A stretch of DNA of 64,000 nt from Pogona vitticeps (taxonomy: Eukaryota > Chordata > Lepidosauria > Squamata > Agamidae), in contig NC_135786.1 of the NCBI RefSeq assembly GCF_051106095.1, forward strand, positions 17,162,501-17,226,500, given 5' to 3'. The translations under genes were made by a program, and so were the position numbers. Shown piece by piece: positions 45,661-55,971 of the stretch. Every line of letters starts with the position of its first letter. Position 1 is the stretch's first letter. Below the pieces are notes generated by a model. It did not search any database. It was not told the origin of the DNA and saw only the letters and a list, made by a program, of their open reading frames with translations.

Positions 45661-46664
45661 TTTTCTTTTTTTACTTAAAATACAGAGTGAATTTTAACAT
45701 ATAAAGTGCTAGTTACTGTGAAGAGGGGCAACTCTTGAGACTTGAGCTATTTATTCTCTTACGCTTTCTCTATGCAGTTGTTATTTGTACCTGATACTCT
45801 GTTGACCAAAACAAATGACCATTTACCCAGAACACATTGCCTGCTCTGTTTATCCTTCATCTTACGCTGAAGACTTTTTTCTTTTTTTGCTCCAGGCTAT
45901 TTCAGTGCTTTTCTATCATTGCACTTTTATCCTGCTGCTGGTTTTAATCTGGTTTTACAAACTGAAAGTTTTTATTCTGTTGCCCCCTTCACTTCATTTT
46001 TTTATCCTGCTTCTTTGGTGATGGTTTTAGTCTATTCTCCCTGCTGCATGAGAATTAAGCTATCAGTATTGCATCAGACCACACAACCTTGGTACAGAAA
46101 ATAAACTTTGGGATTACATTTTTTGTTTGTTTGTTTGCCTGTCAGTCTCCTGTTGTTGAGAAAGTTTTGTAGTGAGGCTTTGATTCTGTGAAAAGTCTAT
46201 GGAGTTTGCTGTATCAAGAGTGCAAGCATGTGATTCACCATCAGTACAGCTCTGTCTCTGATGCGGGAAAACAAAAGGCTTTAAAATGGAATATTTTTTT
46301 CCGAGGGGGATGATGAAAGGGGCTTTTACAAGAGCCCTGTTCAAATAGACTAAGTGCACATTGGGCAGGCTAGGTATGAGACAGAATGTTTACCTTCAAT
46401 TACTCATCTTCCTTTTTAAAAAGATATATTTTTTAAAAGGCAGTTAATGACAGCCTTTTCTCCTAAATCTCCAGATCCCGTTTTTCTAAATACACAAGAT
46501 TTGTTTATATAACCACAGGTGCTGATGTACTTTCAAAGGACAGCATCTAAATGGACACTCCCACCATACTGTATGAACTCCTTAAGATACAGTCTATGCC
46601 ATTAACTTTGCAGAACAGTGATTAAAAAAACAACCATCAAGCATAATAATTCCTAATTTTATAC
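45661..46664. other. Unannotated sequence
   Basis: Nothing recognised except a short (TTTG)n at 46122-46138. Confidence 0.4.
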
Positions 46665-46980
46665 CAAATCATCTTGGAACTGCAGAGCTGAAGGGACCCA
46701 ATGGATCATTGAGTCCAGCCCTTGTCAAGGAGGCGCAGGGGGAATCAAACTCCCAACCTTTTGTCTTAAACCAGGGGTCTCCAAACTTTTCAGTATGAGG
46801 GCTACATCATATATTTTACACATTTTTGAGGGCCAAAGGAGGGAAGGGGGGCCCAAGTGATCCCACACCCCTGTTGTCTTTGCAAAGACAGTGGGGTGGT
46901 GGGAGATTGCTTAGATCCAGCTTCACTCCTCTTCCTATCCCCGCTCGGGCACAGGAAGAGGAGCAAAGCCCAGCAGAAGC

Positions 46981-47415
46981 TGTAACGGCCTCCCTCTACC
47001 TCACAAAGGGGGGTCGCTACGTCACTCTAAATCACTCTTCTTTTCCACTGCCACCAACCATTCCCTCAAATAAGTAGCTTCAGGCCAAAATATGATTCAA
47101 AATAAAAACTCAGGTTTATTGGGTACAAATAAAAGGAATGGTAAATCACTTATAATTAAATAATAATTCAATCACTATAATAAAGGCACTAGCATACACA
47201 GACTCTCACAATATATCACAGATCTCCTAACTCCTCTCTAAACCCTAACAAAGCCCTATCAGTCCCTATCTGACCCTATCTAAACTCTCTCACACACATT
47301 CACTCCCATTTATACAACAGCTCCACCCCTTATGTCCCACCCTCCGTCACCCCATTGGTAGATGACTCACAGCTTTAGCAGTGACGGACAGGTGAGGTCA
47401 TAGCTGAATGTAACA
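46981..47415 (-). mobile_element. Solo LTR (LTR retrotransposon fossil)
   Basis: 435 bp. On the minus strand it starts TGTTAC and ends GTTACA, with a TATA box (tataaatggg) near 47315 and a polyadenylation-like aataaacctgag near 47110, in LTR order. Adjacent 5-bp flanks are near-identical (ccttc and gcttc). No internal region remains. It lies inside the hAT element and so is younger than it. Superfamily not assigned. Confidence 0.75.
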
Positions 47416-47552
47416 GAAGGGATCCCCCACCCCCGCTATCTTTGCAAAACAGTGGGGGTGGGGGTCACTTGGGTCCCCCTTCCCTCCTCTTCCTATGCCC
47501 GGGCTGGCTAAAAAGGCAAGGCGGGCCAGATATGGCTCACAGGCTGTATTTT

Positions 47553-47606
47553 ATTTATTTAATTATTTATTTGATTTATATCCCGCCCATCTGGTCTGGT
47601 CGACCA
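47553..47606 (-). mobile_element. 54-bp L2 3' tip insertion
   Basis: A minimal L2 tail (atcccgcccatctggtctgg plus AAAT-type tail) flanked by an exact 9-bp duplication CTGTATTTT (47544-47552 and 47607-47615). Severe 5' truncation during target-primed reverse transcription; shows that L2 makes short duplications. Confidence 0.85.
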
Positions 47607-47652
47607 CTGTATTTTGGAGACCCCTGCCTTAAGCCTTAAACCACCATCTTAT

Positions 47653-48117
47653 CTCATTAAAAGATATGTATTTATCTCAACCAAAGGAATATAATTTCTT
47701 GTAATTATTTCCACTCTCTTCAACCAAGGCTTAGGCATTCCATCCCCATTCAAAAACATTTTTCTGTTTTTGTCTGGGAAATTCTAGGAGTTGTAGTGAA
47801 AATCCATACCTTTTCTAAGCTTTGATCCCCACCTACTGTCAGTTACATTAATCCTGAGCATGAAATATCTTTCCATTTTAATGAGAATATACTGATCTGG
47901 TGATCAGAAAACAACAGTAGCTTGTCTGTTTATGCAGAGTGAGTACACAGGCTACCCCCAGCCAATCCCTCCTGCCTCTCACTAGCTAAACATCATGTTG
48001 GAGGAACTACCTTCTTATCAAAAGCAGAGGTCATCCCTCTCTGTGTGTTTGTGTGAGAATGCTTGCCTCTATGCATGTGTGGTAGTATTGCTTTTAGAAG
48101 CAAAAAGCATGCAAAAA
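47653..48117. other. Unannotated sequence
   Basis: Nothing recognised. Confidence 0.4.
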
Positions 48118-48347
48118 GCAAAAGCATGCTGCTTATATATCGCCCCATAGTGCTTCAAGCACTCTCTGGGCGGTTTACAAGTTAATTATGTAGGATACAC
48201 ATTGCCCCCCCCCCCGGCGAGCTGGGTACTCATTTTACCGACCTCGAAAGGATAGAAGGCTGAGTCAACCTTGAGACCGGCTACCTGGGATTGAACCCCG
48301 GGTCGTGAGCAGTTTTGGCTGCAGTACAACACTTTAACCGCTGCTCC
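48118..48347 (-). mobile_element. tRNA-derived SINE with L2-like tail
   Basis: Minus-strand copy of the 7977 family: gcagcggttaaagtgt head, box B-like ggttcaatccc, aaaatgagtacccagc, tail cactatggggcgatatataa. Confidence 0.88.
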
Positions 48348-49700
48348 ACATATGCTCACTATCCACCTCCTACCAAAAAGGAGTTCAAAAATGCAGGCAG
48401 CTAGGTGGGTGGGATCTGTGTGCCAGGAGCAGGCTTTTTGTAAAGCTAACGGCTTTTTACTGAATATTCAAGAACAAATCACTTTCCAACACTTTGCATT
48501 ACAGCAGGAATAGTTTGCAACCATAGTTTCCTTGAAAAAAAACCTTTCTGTCATAGTTGCCATGAAGATTTTAGCAAAACTTAGAGGAAATAAGGAAGCC
48601 TACGGAGATGGTGGTGGCCAATGGCGTCATAGCCCTGTGAGACCTGGCTCCACTATACCACTGTACGTATATGTGTCTAATAGAGAGAGGATGGAGTGTG
48701 TAGGTATGTTCCTATAAATGGCTACTTTTGCCTTTGTTGGTAACTGTTCCTCCCCATTAATAACCAAAGGCATCCACTGCCACTTCCCGAAACCATATTT
48801 TTCTTCCCTGCATCTTGAGGTTGTTTTTTTTGTGGCTCTCAATTCTAAAGGTTCTTGCAACAGGTATTGTTAACTGCAACATTTTGCTGTTATACAGTTC
48901 ACTTTGTTGCTATTATCCTCCCAGTGCAATGAATGCTGGCACTGAGTTCATCAATACAAAATAAATCATCTGTTCTCCAAAACAGCTTAATGGTCCTTTT
49001 ATGTACATGTCGTTATGGAGAATAAATATCTATGGCCTACACAATGAGTAAACTGACTGACGACTGAACTATGCAAAAAACAGCCAAAGGAGGCATGGAA
49101 GTGGCTGCAGCGTCCCTCTATGGTGAACACTTGAACTGCAGGTGGATGAATGAAAAGTAGGAAAGGGGAAGGGTCAAAATCCACTTCTGTAAACTTAGGA
49201 GTGTAAATACTAAGTCCTTTATATTTATTTTACAGAAAAGAACCATAAAATTAAAGATCTGGTGTTCTGGGCAGTGAACAGAGTTCCTGGAACTTTGAAA
49301 GGTCTTTACTAAAAAAAGGAAATTGACTGGATCCCGAAATTGAACACTTTAGTATCTCATGGGTTAAACAAAGAAATAGACTTTGTCCTTTTATTACGAT
49401 AACACTGCTGGGCTGGTTATCTCGCCACCCTGCACATCTGTATACAAATGCTTCCTTTCTTAGTGCCTGCACTTTCAAACACTTTCAATTAGTTTTGGAG
49501 CTGATATAGACTAAAGAAAGGTACAGAGAATATAAAGAAGCTTCGTAATTGTTTGATATTTTATTATGCCTAATGTACTTAGTATAAATACATTTATTTA
49601 TATAAGGTTGAGAGTCCCAAACCAGGTGTATATCTATAATTTTTTTAAAAAATAAAATGTGAATGATTCAATATCTAATGTGTGGTCTTGTATTATGCTC
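48348..49700. other. Unannotated sequence
   Basis: Nothing recognised. Confidence 0.4.
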
Positions 49701-49930
49701 AGCTCCTAAAGAAGGCTTTGCCCAAACGCATTGAGTCAGAGCTTTTTAACAACTCGAAAAATACAGAATAAAGAGCTTGTTGCTACTTTTCACATCCTGA
49801 GACTTTGTCTCTCATTTATAATCCTGACTGAATGTTGACAGCACCAATGGCAGCAGTCAAGATGGTCTGTAGGATACCATCTTGTGCTCACTACCGTTCA
49901 CAAAGTGCTACCACACAAGGGAAATCCCAG
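49701..49930 (+). repeat. Unclassified dispersed repeat, possibly Penelope-related
   Basis: Shares about 40 bp (49822-49866) with the flank of the hAT MITE at 4206-4246 and carries the uninterrupted target gatggtctgtaggatacc. At 49708-49735, ctaaagaaggctttgccc followed by aaacgcattg resembles a decayed hammerhead. Confidence 0.5.
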
Positions 49931-50679
49931 AAGCTGACTCCTTTTTTTTAAATTAGTTAAGCACCTCACCCAAATACAAAGCCATTGTCAGGGACGTTTT
50001 TCTACAAGGGTGAATGCCACTGTCATTGGCCACTATTATATCCAGTTGCCTAAGAAAAGCAGTCAGTAGCTGTGTGTCTAATGCTCACAGGGCAGAACTT
50101 TGAGCCGTTTCAAGGTCTTATGAGATGTTTGACAGAATGTGCATTATTCCATATTCTCTTATAATTAACATGTTTCCCCTTCCACAATGGGATTTTTCCC
50201 AAGCAATTTGACTTGCAGAGTACGATTTCAGGGACAAATGACAGAACAAAGCACATGAAATGCAAAATCAGTAGGTGAAGAAAGCCACATGCTACAACAG
50301 CTATCTTTCATCACTTCAGATAGTACTTGTTCTAAAAATGTGCCAAGCATATAGCACCTTTTTAGAAGAGCTAGTCAAACAATCAAAAACAAAATTGGCT
50401 ACTGGGAAAACAATAAAGGGGAAAGTAGGTGATGCTAATTAAACACACACCTGCTTCTCAGATGTGTCAGTGGCAGCTTCCCTTCCTGCTTTGCTAGAAT
50501 GGGCTGCTTGACTGCCACAGAACTATAATCTGTCTCCGAGGGATTGCTGAGAACGTATCTAACTTTCCTTGCCTTTGTGTGTTCCAGCTTTTCCAATGAT
50601 GGCCAAATTATTTTTCTGGGACTTTTGCCTGCCTTTCTTGAGCTTCTTATTGATGCACTCCTGGCCCACATCCCATGTA
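49931..50679. other. Unannotated sequence
   Basis: Nothing recognised. Confidence 0.4.
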
Positions 50680-50851
50680 TTTATTTATTTATTTATTTAT
50701 TTATTTTATTTATATCCCGCCTATCTAGTCGATAGACCACTCTAGGCGGCTTACAACATGGGGTGACACTATAAAAACAAAAGAGTTACATAATAAAAAC
50801 TTTCAACCGTTGGGTTAAAACATTAGGAAAGAAAAGAGAAGGGGATCGGAA

Positions 50852-53800
50852 TTAATTAGGAGGGAAGGCCTGCCGAAACATCAATGTTTTTAATTGCTTT
50901 TTGAAAATACCGAGCGAGGGGGCCGCGCGAATATCAGGGGGAAGGTTGTTCCAGAGGCGAGGAGCCACCGCCGAGAAGGCCCGATTTCTTGTCTTTTCTT
51001 TCCGGGCCTCCCTCGGCGTTAGGCTCCTCAGCCTCACCTCCTGGCTCGCGCGAGTGACACGGGTAGATCTTGGTGGTAGAAGGCGTTCCGCCAAGTATCG
51101 AGGCCCTAAACCGTTTAGGGCTTTGTACGTAAGCGTCAACACTTTGAAGTCGATGCGGAATCTGATGGGCAGCCAATGCAATGCGGCCAGAGTGGGTGAG
51201 ATGTGGTGGAATTTTTTCACCCCGCTGAGGAGTCTGGCCGCCGCATTCTGCACCACCTGAAGTTTCCGCAACAGCCTCAAAGGCAGCCCCACGTAGAGCG
51301 CATTACAGTAGTCTAATCTTGAGATTACGAGCGCATGCACCAGAGTGGTGAGCGCCCCAACATCGAGATAGGGCCGCAGCTGGGCTACCCGCCTAAGATG
51401 GTAGAAGGCGGTTCGGACCACCGACGCCACCTGGGATTCCATAGTGAGCGCGGGGTCCAGATGGATCCCCAAGCTGCGGACCCCATCCTTAGCAGGAAGG
51501 GTCACCCCCCCAAAAGAGAGGGAGTTTCCCAAGCCCCCGACTGTGGGGGCGCCCACCCTTAGTACCTCCGTCTTGTCCGGGTTCAGCCTCAGCCCGTTCT
51601 CCTGCATCCATTGCAGTACGGTCCCCAGGCAGCACTGGAGGGACAGAACGGCATCTCCTGCGGAAGGTGGAAATGAGATGTAGAGCTGAGTATCATCAGC
51701 ATACTGATGACACCGAGCTCCACACCCCCTGATGACCCCACCCAGCGGCCTCATATAGATGTTAAACAACATTGGGGAGATGATCGACCCCTGTGGAACC
51801 CCGCAATTGAGATTCCACGGGGCCGAGACACTCTCCCCAAGCTGAACTCTCTGGGGACGGTCCTCCAAGAAGGAACGGAGCCAGGCCAGAGCAAGGCCCC
51901 CAATTCCCAACTCGGAGAGCCTCCCCAGGAGGATACCATGGTCGATGGTATCAAAGGCCGCTGAGATGTCGAGGAGGACCAGCAGGGACACGTTGCCCCC
52001 GTCGGCCTCTCTCAGTAGGTCATCACACAGGGCGACCAATGCCGTTTCTGTGCCGTGGCGCGGCCTGAAGCCCGACTGAAACGGATCCAGGGCATCTGTT
52101 TCGTCCAGGTGCGCCTGAAGCTGGTCGGCCACCACCCTCTCCACCACCTTACTTAGGAAAGAAACATTGGCGACGGGCCTATAATTGCCAATTGTGTCCG
52201 CCGCCAAACTTGGTTTCTTCCTAATGGGCCTAATGAGTGTCTCCTTGAGGGCAGATGGAAATCGGCCCTCCAGGAAAGACCCATTAATTATTGCAGTGGC
52301 CCATTCCGTTGTTGTAGGCCTGGCTGCTTTGATTAGCCAGGCCGGACAGGGGTCAAGGGAGGAGGTGGTGGCACGACAGCGATCAAGCACCCTGGCGACA
52401 GTATCAGGCGTGACAGGCTGAAATGTGTCAAAAATTACCGGGCAAGACGGAGCGCTGGACATCTCAGCTCGACTCACTGTATTCAAAAAAGGAGACAGGT
52501 CCCGGCGGATGGCCTCCACTTTAGATTTAAAAAATGCTGCAAATTGGTCCGGTGTAAGACTAGGGGGAGGCCCATCACCCGGGCCAATTCCGGATAGGTC
52601 GCGCACTATACGGAATAATTCCGCCTGCTGGTTAGACGCTTCGCTTATCCGGTTAGCGAAGTACGCTCGACTGGCAGCCTTTACCTTAGCCAGGTAAAGG
52701 TTAGTGGCGACCTTAACAGCTATCCAATTATAATCCGTCGGGTCCTTTCTCCATTTGCGCTCTAGCCGTCTCCTGACCCGCTTCAGTGCCCGGAGGTCCT
52801 GGTTAAACCAGGGTGCCGGGCGGGCTCTGCGTCGGAGAGGGCGTTTAGGTGCGATCATGTCTACAGCCCTGACCGCAGCGGCGAACCAACTGTCAGCCAG
52901 AACCTCGACAGGAGCGCCCGCCAGGTCTGCCATAGCACCTCTCATGGCATCCTGGAATCCAATCGGATCCAGTAGCCTTCGAGGGCGGACCATAACAATA
53001 GGTCCCTGCTCCCTGCGAGGGGGGAGGGCCATGTTGAGGTTACATTTTATTAGGTGATGATCCGACCATGGCAGAGGGACCGACTCAAGGTCAGTCACCA
53101 TCGGACCACTCTCGCTCCAACTGGAGGAAAAAACCAGGTCAAGTGTGTGGCCGCCCACGTGGGTGGGGCCGATGACATGTTGGGACATGTTCAAGAAGGC
53201 CATGGTCTCCAAGAACTCAAGAGCTGGTCCGGAAGTCTCTGCCTCCGCATGCACATTAAAGTCCCCCAAAACCAACAGCTTCGGGGAGACCAGTAGTGCC
53301 GCAGAGACAAAGTCCACCAGCTCCGGTAGGGAAGTGGCTGGGTCGCGGGGAGCACGGTAGCCCAGCAAGATCCCAATACCGTCCCTAGCCCCTATCGACA
53401 CGTGGAGGGCCTCCAGACCTGGTTTTACCACCGAGGAGCGCCTAGTAACCTCCAAGATGGATTTGTAAACAATGGCGACTCCCCCCCCCCGTCCTTCCAG
53501 TCTACCCTGGTGTTGGACAGCATAACCGGGCGGACAGATGAGTGCTAAGGGGGGACCCCCCTCTCCGCCGATCCATGTTTCGGTTATGCATGCCAGGTCT
53601 GCATCCTCCTCCAGGATAAGATCGTAAATCACCTGGGCCTTATTGGATACAGACCTGGCATTCAACAACACCAGGCGAAGAGTAGAAGGATGACTGAACT
53701 GGCTGCTTCGATACTGAGGGTTGGTCCCAGTCTCAGAACAACGGACAGCCTTCAGACATCTGTCCGTCGTTCTTCTTACACGAGTAGGGACCGGGCCAAA

Positions 53801-53875
53801 GCCATATCTACCTCTACCCGTGACCACAGAAATATTTTGGGGCCCCTCGCTGGGAGGGCAGGCCTTCCATTCCAT
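50852..53875 (-). CDS. L2-type LINE endonuclease-reverse transcriptase, intact frame
   Basis: A polyprotein of 1007 residues from the first ATG (53875); the frame extends 22 codons further upstream but only from a TTG codon. The N-terminal APE-type endonuclease shows LLNARS (N72), ITETW (E99), GDFN (205-208), HTLDLVF and SDHH (271-274). The reverse transcriptase shows LDISAAFD (D636, D642), GVPQGSIISP (692 onward) and YADD (725-728). The C-terminal part contains ALHWLPIRFRIDFKVL, the block shared by CR1/L2-group elements. The enzyme nicks target DNA and copies its own RNA from the nick (target-primed reverse transcription). All catalytic residues expected are present and no stop interrupts the frame, so the copy may encode active protein. 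L2 rather than CR1 is favoured by the tail. Confidence 0.9.
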   Translation of the reverse strand: MEWKACPPSEGPQNISVVTGRGRYGFGPVPTRVRRTTDRCLKAVRCSETGTNPQYRSSQFSHPSTLRLVLLNARSVSNKAQVIYDLILEEDADLACITETWIGGEGGPPLALICPPGYAVQHQGRLEGRGGGVAIVYKSILEVTRRSSVVKPGLEALHVSIGARDGIGILLGYRAPRDPATSLPELVDFVSAALLVSPKLLVLGDFNVHAEAETSGPALEFLETMAFLNMSQHVIGPTHVGGHTLDLVFSSSWSESGPMVTDLESVPLPWSDHHLIKCNLNMALPPRREQGPIVMVRPRRLLDPIGFQDAMRGAMADLAGAPVEVLADSWFAAAVRAVDMIAPKRPLRRRARPAPWFNQDLRALKRVRRRLERKWRKDPTDYNWIAVKVATNLYLAKVKAASRAYFANRISEASNQQAELFRIVRDLSGIGPGDGPPPSLTPDQFAAFFKSKVEAIRRDLSPFLNTVSRAEMSSAPSCPVIFDTFQPVTPDTVARVLDRCRATTSSLDPCPAWLIKAARPTTTEWATAIINGSFLEGRFPSALKETLIRPIRKKPSLAADTIGNYRPVANVSFLSKVVERVVADQLQAHLDETDALDPFQSGFRPRHGTETALVALCDDLLREADGGNVSLLVLLDISAAFDTIDHGILLGRLSELGIGGLALAWLRSFLEDRPQRVQLGESVSAPWNLNCGVPQGSIISPMLFNIYMRPLGGVIRGCGARCHQYADDTQLYISFPPSAGDAVLSLQCCLGTVLQWMQENGLRLNPDKTEVLRVGAPTVGGLGNSLSFGGVTLPAKDGVRSLGIHLDPALTMESQVASVVRTAFYHLRRVAQLRPYLDVGALTTLVHALVISRLDYCNALYVGLPLRLLRKLQVVQNAAARLLSGVKKFHHISPTLAALHWLPIRFRIDFKVLTLTYKALNGLGPRYLAERLLPPRSTRVTRASQEVRLRSLTPREARKEKTRNRAFSAVAPRLWNNLPPDIRAAPSLGIFKKQLKTLMFRQAFPPN

Positions 53876-54159
53876 CGAAGGGAGGAGGGAGGGAAGGAGG
53901 GAAAAGGGGAGGGAAAAAGGGCAGGAAATAGAAAGAGACAAGAGAAAATAATAAGCAAAATTAACTTAATATAAGTGAATCAATTAAACAAAAAGGGAAA
54001 AAATAATAATAAAACACATAAATATTAACCATATACAATAAGCTAATACATATAAATAATAAACATAAAATAAACAACGTAAATTAAATACAATTGATCA
54101 GAATATTGAAGTAAAAAAGGAAAGTAAATAAATAAGTAAAAATAAGAGAGCCAGATTAA

Positions 54160-54477
54160 TTACCCCCCACCCGGCGCCCAGAGCAAACCTTCCCCCCCAC
54201 GTGGCCTTGTTCTTTCTAGTATAGCTGGCCTGGATGTTAGTAGCGGCGCTGGTGTGCAGTGTTCTTTAAGGAGCCAGTAGACACAGTTTTTACAGTTTTT
54301 AGCAAAGGACCCCAGGTCCACGATGTTATAAGTCAACAGGATCCAAAGCACCAGGAACCGAGCTAAGAGGGACTCAAACCCAGCCATTTCCCTCCCTAGA
54401 ATTAGAGAGGAGACATCCTTCGCAGATGGAAAGAAGCGAGCAGGGAGAGGGGGGCCTGGGGGAAGTTCTTCCAACAT
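54160..54477 (-). CDS. Possible small ORF in the L2 leader (105 aa)
   Basis: A 105-codon frame from an ATG at 54477 ends at 54160, upstream of the long ORF of the L2 element. It has a hydrophobic stretch (LARFLVLWILLTYNIV) followed by a cysteine-containing segment (KNCKNCVYWLLKEHC) and an arginine/proline-rich end. It could be an ORF1 of the LINE or a chance frame in CpG-rich leader sequence. No nucleic-acid-binding motif is recognised. An in-frame GTG lies further upstream, but there is no other Met. Confidence 0.25.
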   Translation of the reverse strand: MLEELPPGPPLPARFFPSAKDVSSLILGREMAGFESLLARFLVLWILLTYNIVDLGSFAKNCKNCVYWLLKEHCTPAPLLTSRPAILERTRPRGGEGLLWAPGGG

Positions 54478-55077
54478 GGCGACTGGCGTGCAAACGCTCC
54501 GTCGCTCCAGTATCCCCACAGGCTCCCTCCGGGTCCGACGACGACCCTGTACCTTGTGGCTGCCTTTGGACTCGGCGCTCCAATTCAGATCACCCCTCGA
54601 CCAGGATCTAGTCACTGTCCGGGTGCTCGCCGGACGAAACTCTCCGTCGCCAGGCCTCGCCGCCAGGGCCTCCGCTGGGATGCCTCCCAAGATCAGGCAA
54701 GGCGCAGGCAGGTGTCCGCTGGGCGATGTTCCCGCGACCAGCCTCCTCCGGTGGTCAAAAAGAGCTGCCGGGCCTCCGAGCCCAGCCAGCAGCCGGAGGA
54801 GCACCCTCTGTATCTCCTGCTCCCACTCCGGCCCCGGCTTGTGAGCTCCAGCTCCGGCTACGCTGCCCTCCGAGCCTCCGAATTCCGCTGTTTACAGGCA
54901 GCCCCTCAGTCCCGAGCACAGGCTCCGCTCCGGCTTGACTTGACTCTGGCCAAGCACACCCCAGCCGGCCTCCCCCGAACAGCAACAGGGCTTCCAGCTC
55001 CCGAACCCCGGCGACCGACCAGCTGCAACGACCGCGCTCCGCGTCTCGAGCCGGTGTACTGTATGGTTTCTCTAAAG

Positions 55078-55265
55078 CAGTGTTTCCCAACCTGGGGGTT
55101 GTGACATTTATATATATTTCTGATGTGTTTTTACCAGAACTGGCCACTAGAGGGAGTCAGGGACCATGCAATGTTTAGGGTTCAACACTTCCACATTTTT
55201 GGCTATCCACAAGGGGGGGGGCTTGGAACCAATCCCCCATGGATACCATGGTCCTGCTGTATTTT
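55078..55265. mobile_element. Degraded MITE-like remnant
   Basis: Starts cagtgtttcccaacctgggg, a hAT-style end, and finishes with a stretch like those of Tigger-type MITEs (ggataccatggtcctgctg). Possibly two fragments side by side; no target duplication seen. Confidence 0.3.
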
Positions 55266-55324
55266 ACAATAGTAAAGTAAGAAGTTATTTGTAAATAGAT
55301 AATTCCAACGTTGAGTCAAAAGCC

Positions 55325-55428
55325 TTGATAATCACCTGGCAGATATGCTTTGATTGTATTCCTGAATCAAGCAAGGGGTTGGACTAGATGACCTTGTAGG
55401 TCCCTTCCAACTTCACTTTTCTATGAAA
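55325..55428 (+). mobile_element. CR1-type 3' end
   Basis: cacctggcagatatgctttg, ggttggactagatgaccttg and tcccttccaacttcac: same tail as 39050-39157. Confidence 0.8.
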
Positions 55429-55971
55429 AGAATTCACTGTTGCAGAACGATGCCTGGAAAACTGGGAGAGGTTTACAAGAGGATTCAGCAAATCCATGGG
55501 GAATGTTGATGCCTATTCATGACAATGGTTGTACATTATTACCTGGAATATGCAGTGTGTCTCTTATCACCATTTGCTGGGAACATGTAGGAGGGTGTCT
55601 TAATCGTGCGAAAGTTCTGCTTGTGAGCTTCCTGCTGGGACATCTGGTTGGCCACTACAGGGAAAGGAGGTGGGCTTTGCTAGCTCTCCATTTTGATCCT
55701 GCTGTGACTCATTTCATGTTCTTCTGCCTCCTACATCAGACTAGCACAGTAAACTGGCCTGTGGTGCTTCATGCTGCTTTCTTTAAACATGCCTTCACAA
55801 AGAAAGCAAAGATAAAAATTCCTCCTTATACATAACTGGGTAACAGGGAAAAGAGCCATCTGGGTAACAGGGAAAAGAGCATATTCTGTCCAGAGACTTT
55901 GTTTGTTGAACATTCAGTCACGTAAAGTGGTACAGTCCTGGTTTAGTAGGTATCTGATAGCAATTAATATG
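55429..55971. other. Unannotated sequence
   Basis: A 131-codon open frame (55440-55835) has no known domain and no ATG at its start. A 19-bp word (ctgggtaacagggaaaaga) is duplicated in tandem at 55838-55880. Confidence 0.4.

Larger units (their letters stand above)
46772..47626. mobile_element. hAT element (non-autonomous), itself twice interrupted
   Basis: Ends CAGGGGTCTCCAAAC and (opposite strand) CAGGGGTCTCCAAAAT. 8-bp duplications tcttaaac (46764-46771) and ccttaagc (47627-47634), 6 of 8 identical. The original interior (46790-46980 and 47416-47552) is CT/GA-rich. A solo LTR and an L2 tip lie inside. Confidence 0.85.
46665..47652 (-). mobile_element. Short tRNA-type SINE split by a hAT element
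   Basis: Left part 46665-46771 (gggacccaatggatcattga, tccagcccttgtcaaggagg) and right remnant 47635-47652 (cttaaaccacc) are the two sides of one minus-strand SINE of the 34565 family, separated by the hAT insertion. Confidence 0.65.
50680..55075 (-). mobile_element. Near full-length L2-type non-LTR retrotransposon
   Basis: On the minus strand this reads as a LINE: a GC/CpG-rich 5' region (about 54150-55075), a short AT-rich stretch (53945-54150), a long intact ORF (50852-53875), a 3' UTR, and an (AAAT)n tail at 50680-50706 preceded by the tip word that reads cccgcctatctag on the plus strand. The 5' boundary is inferred from the end of the CpG-rich block; no convincing target duplication was found. 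The leader contains a CGCCATGTTGG word near 54475 resembling a YY1 site, a feature of several LINE promoters. A shorter, older relative lies at 16147-16640. CpG retention and the unbroken ORF suggest a young copy. Confidence 0.85.

Noticed and set aside
55440-55835. 131-codon frame
   Set aside because: Starts from a non-ATG codon, no domain, not supported by context.
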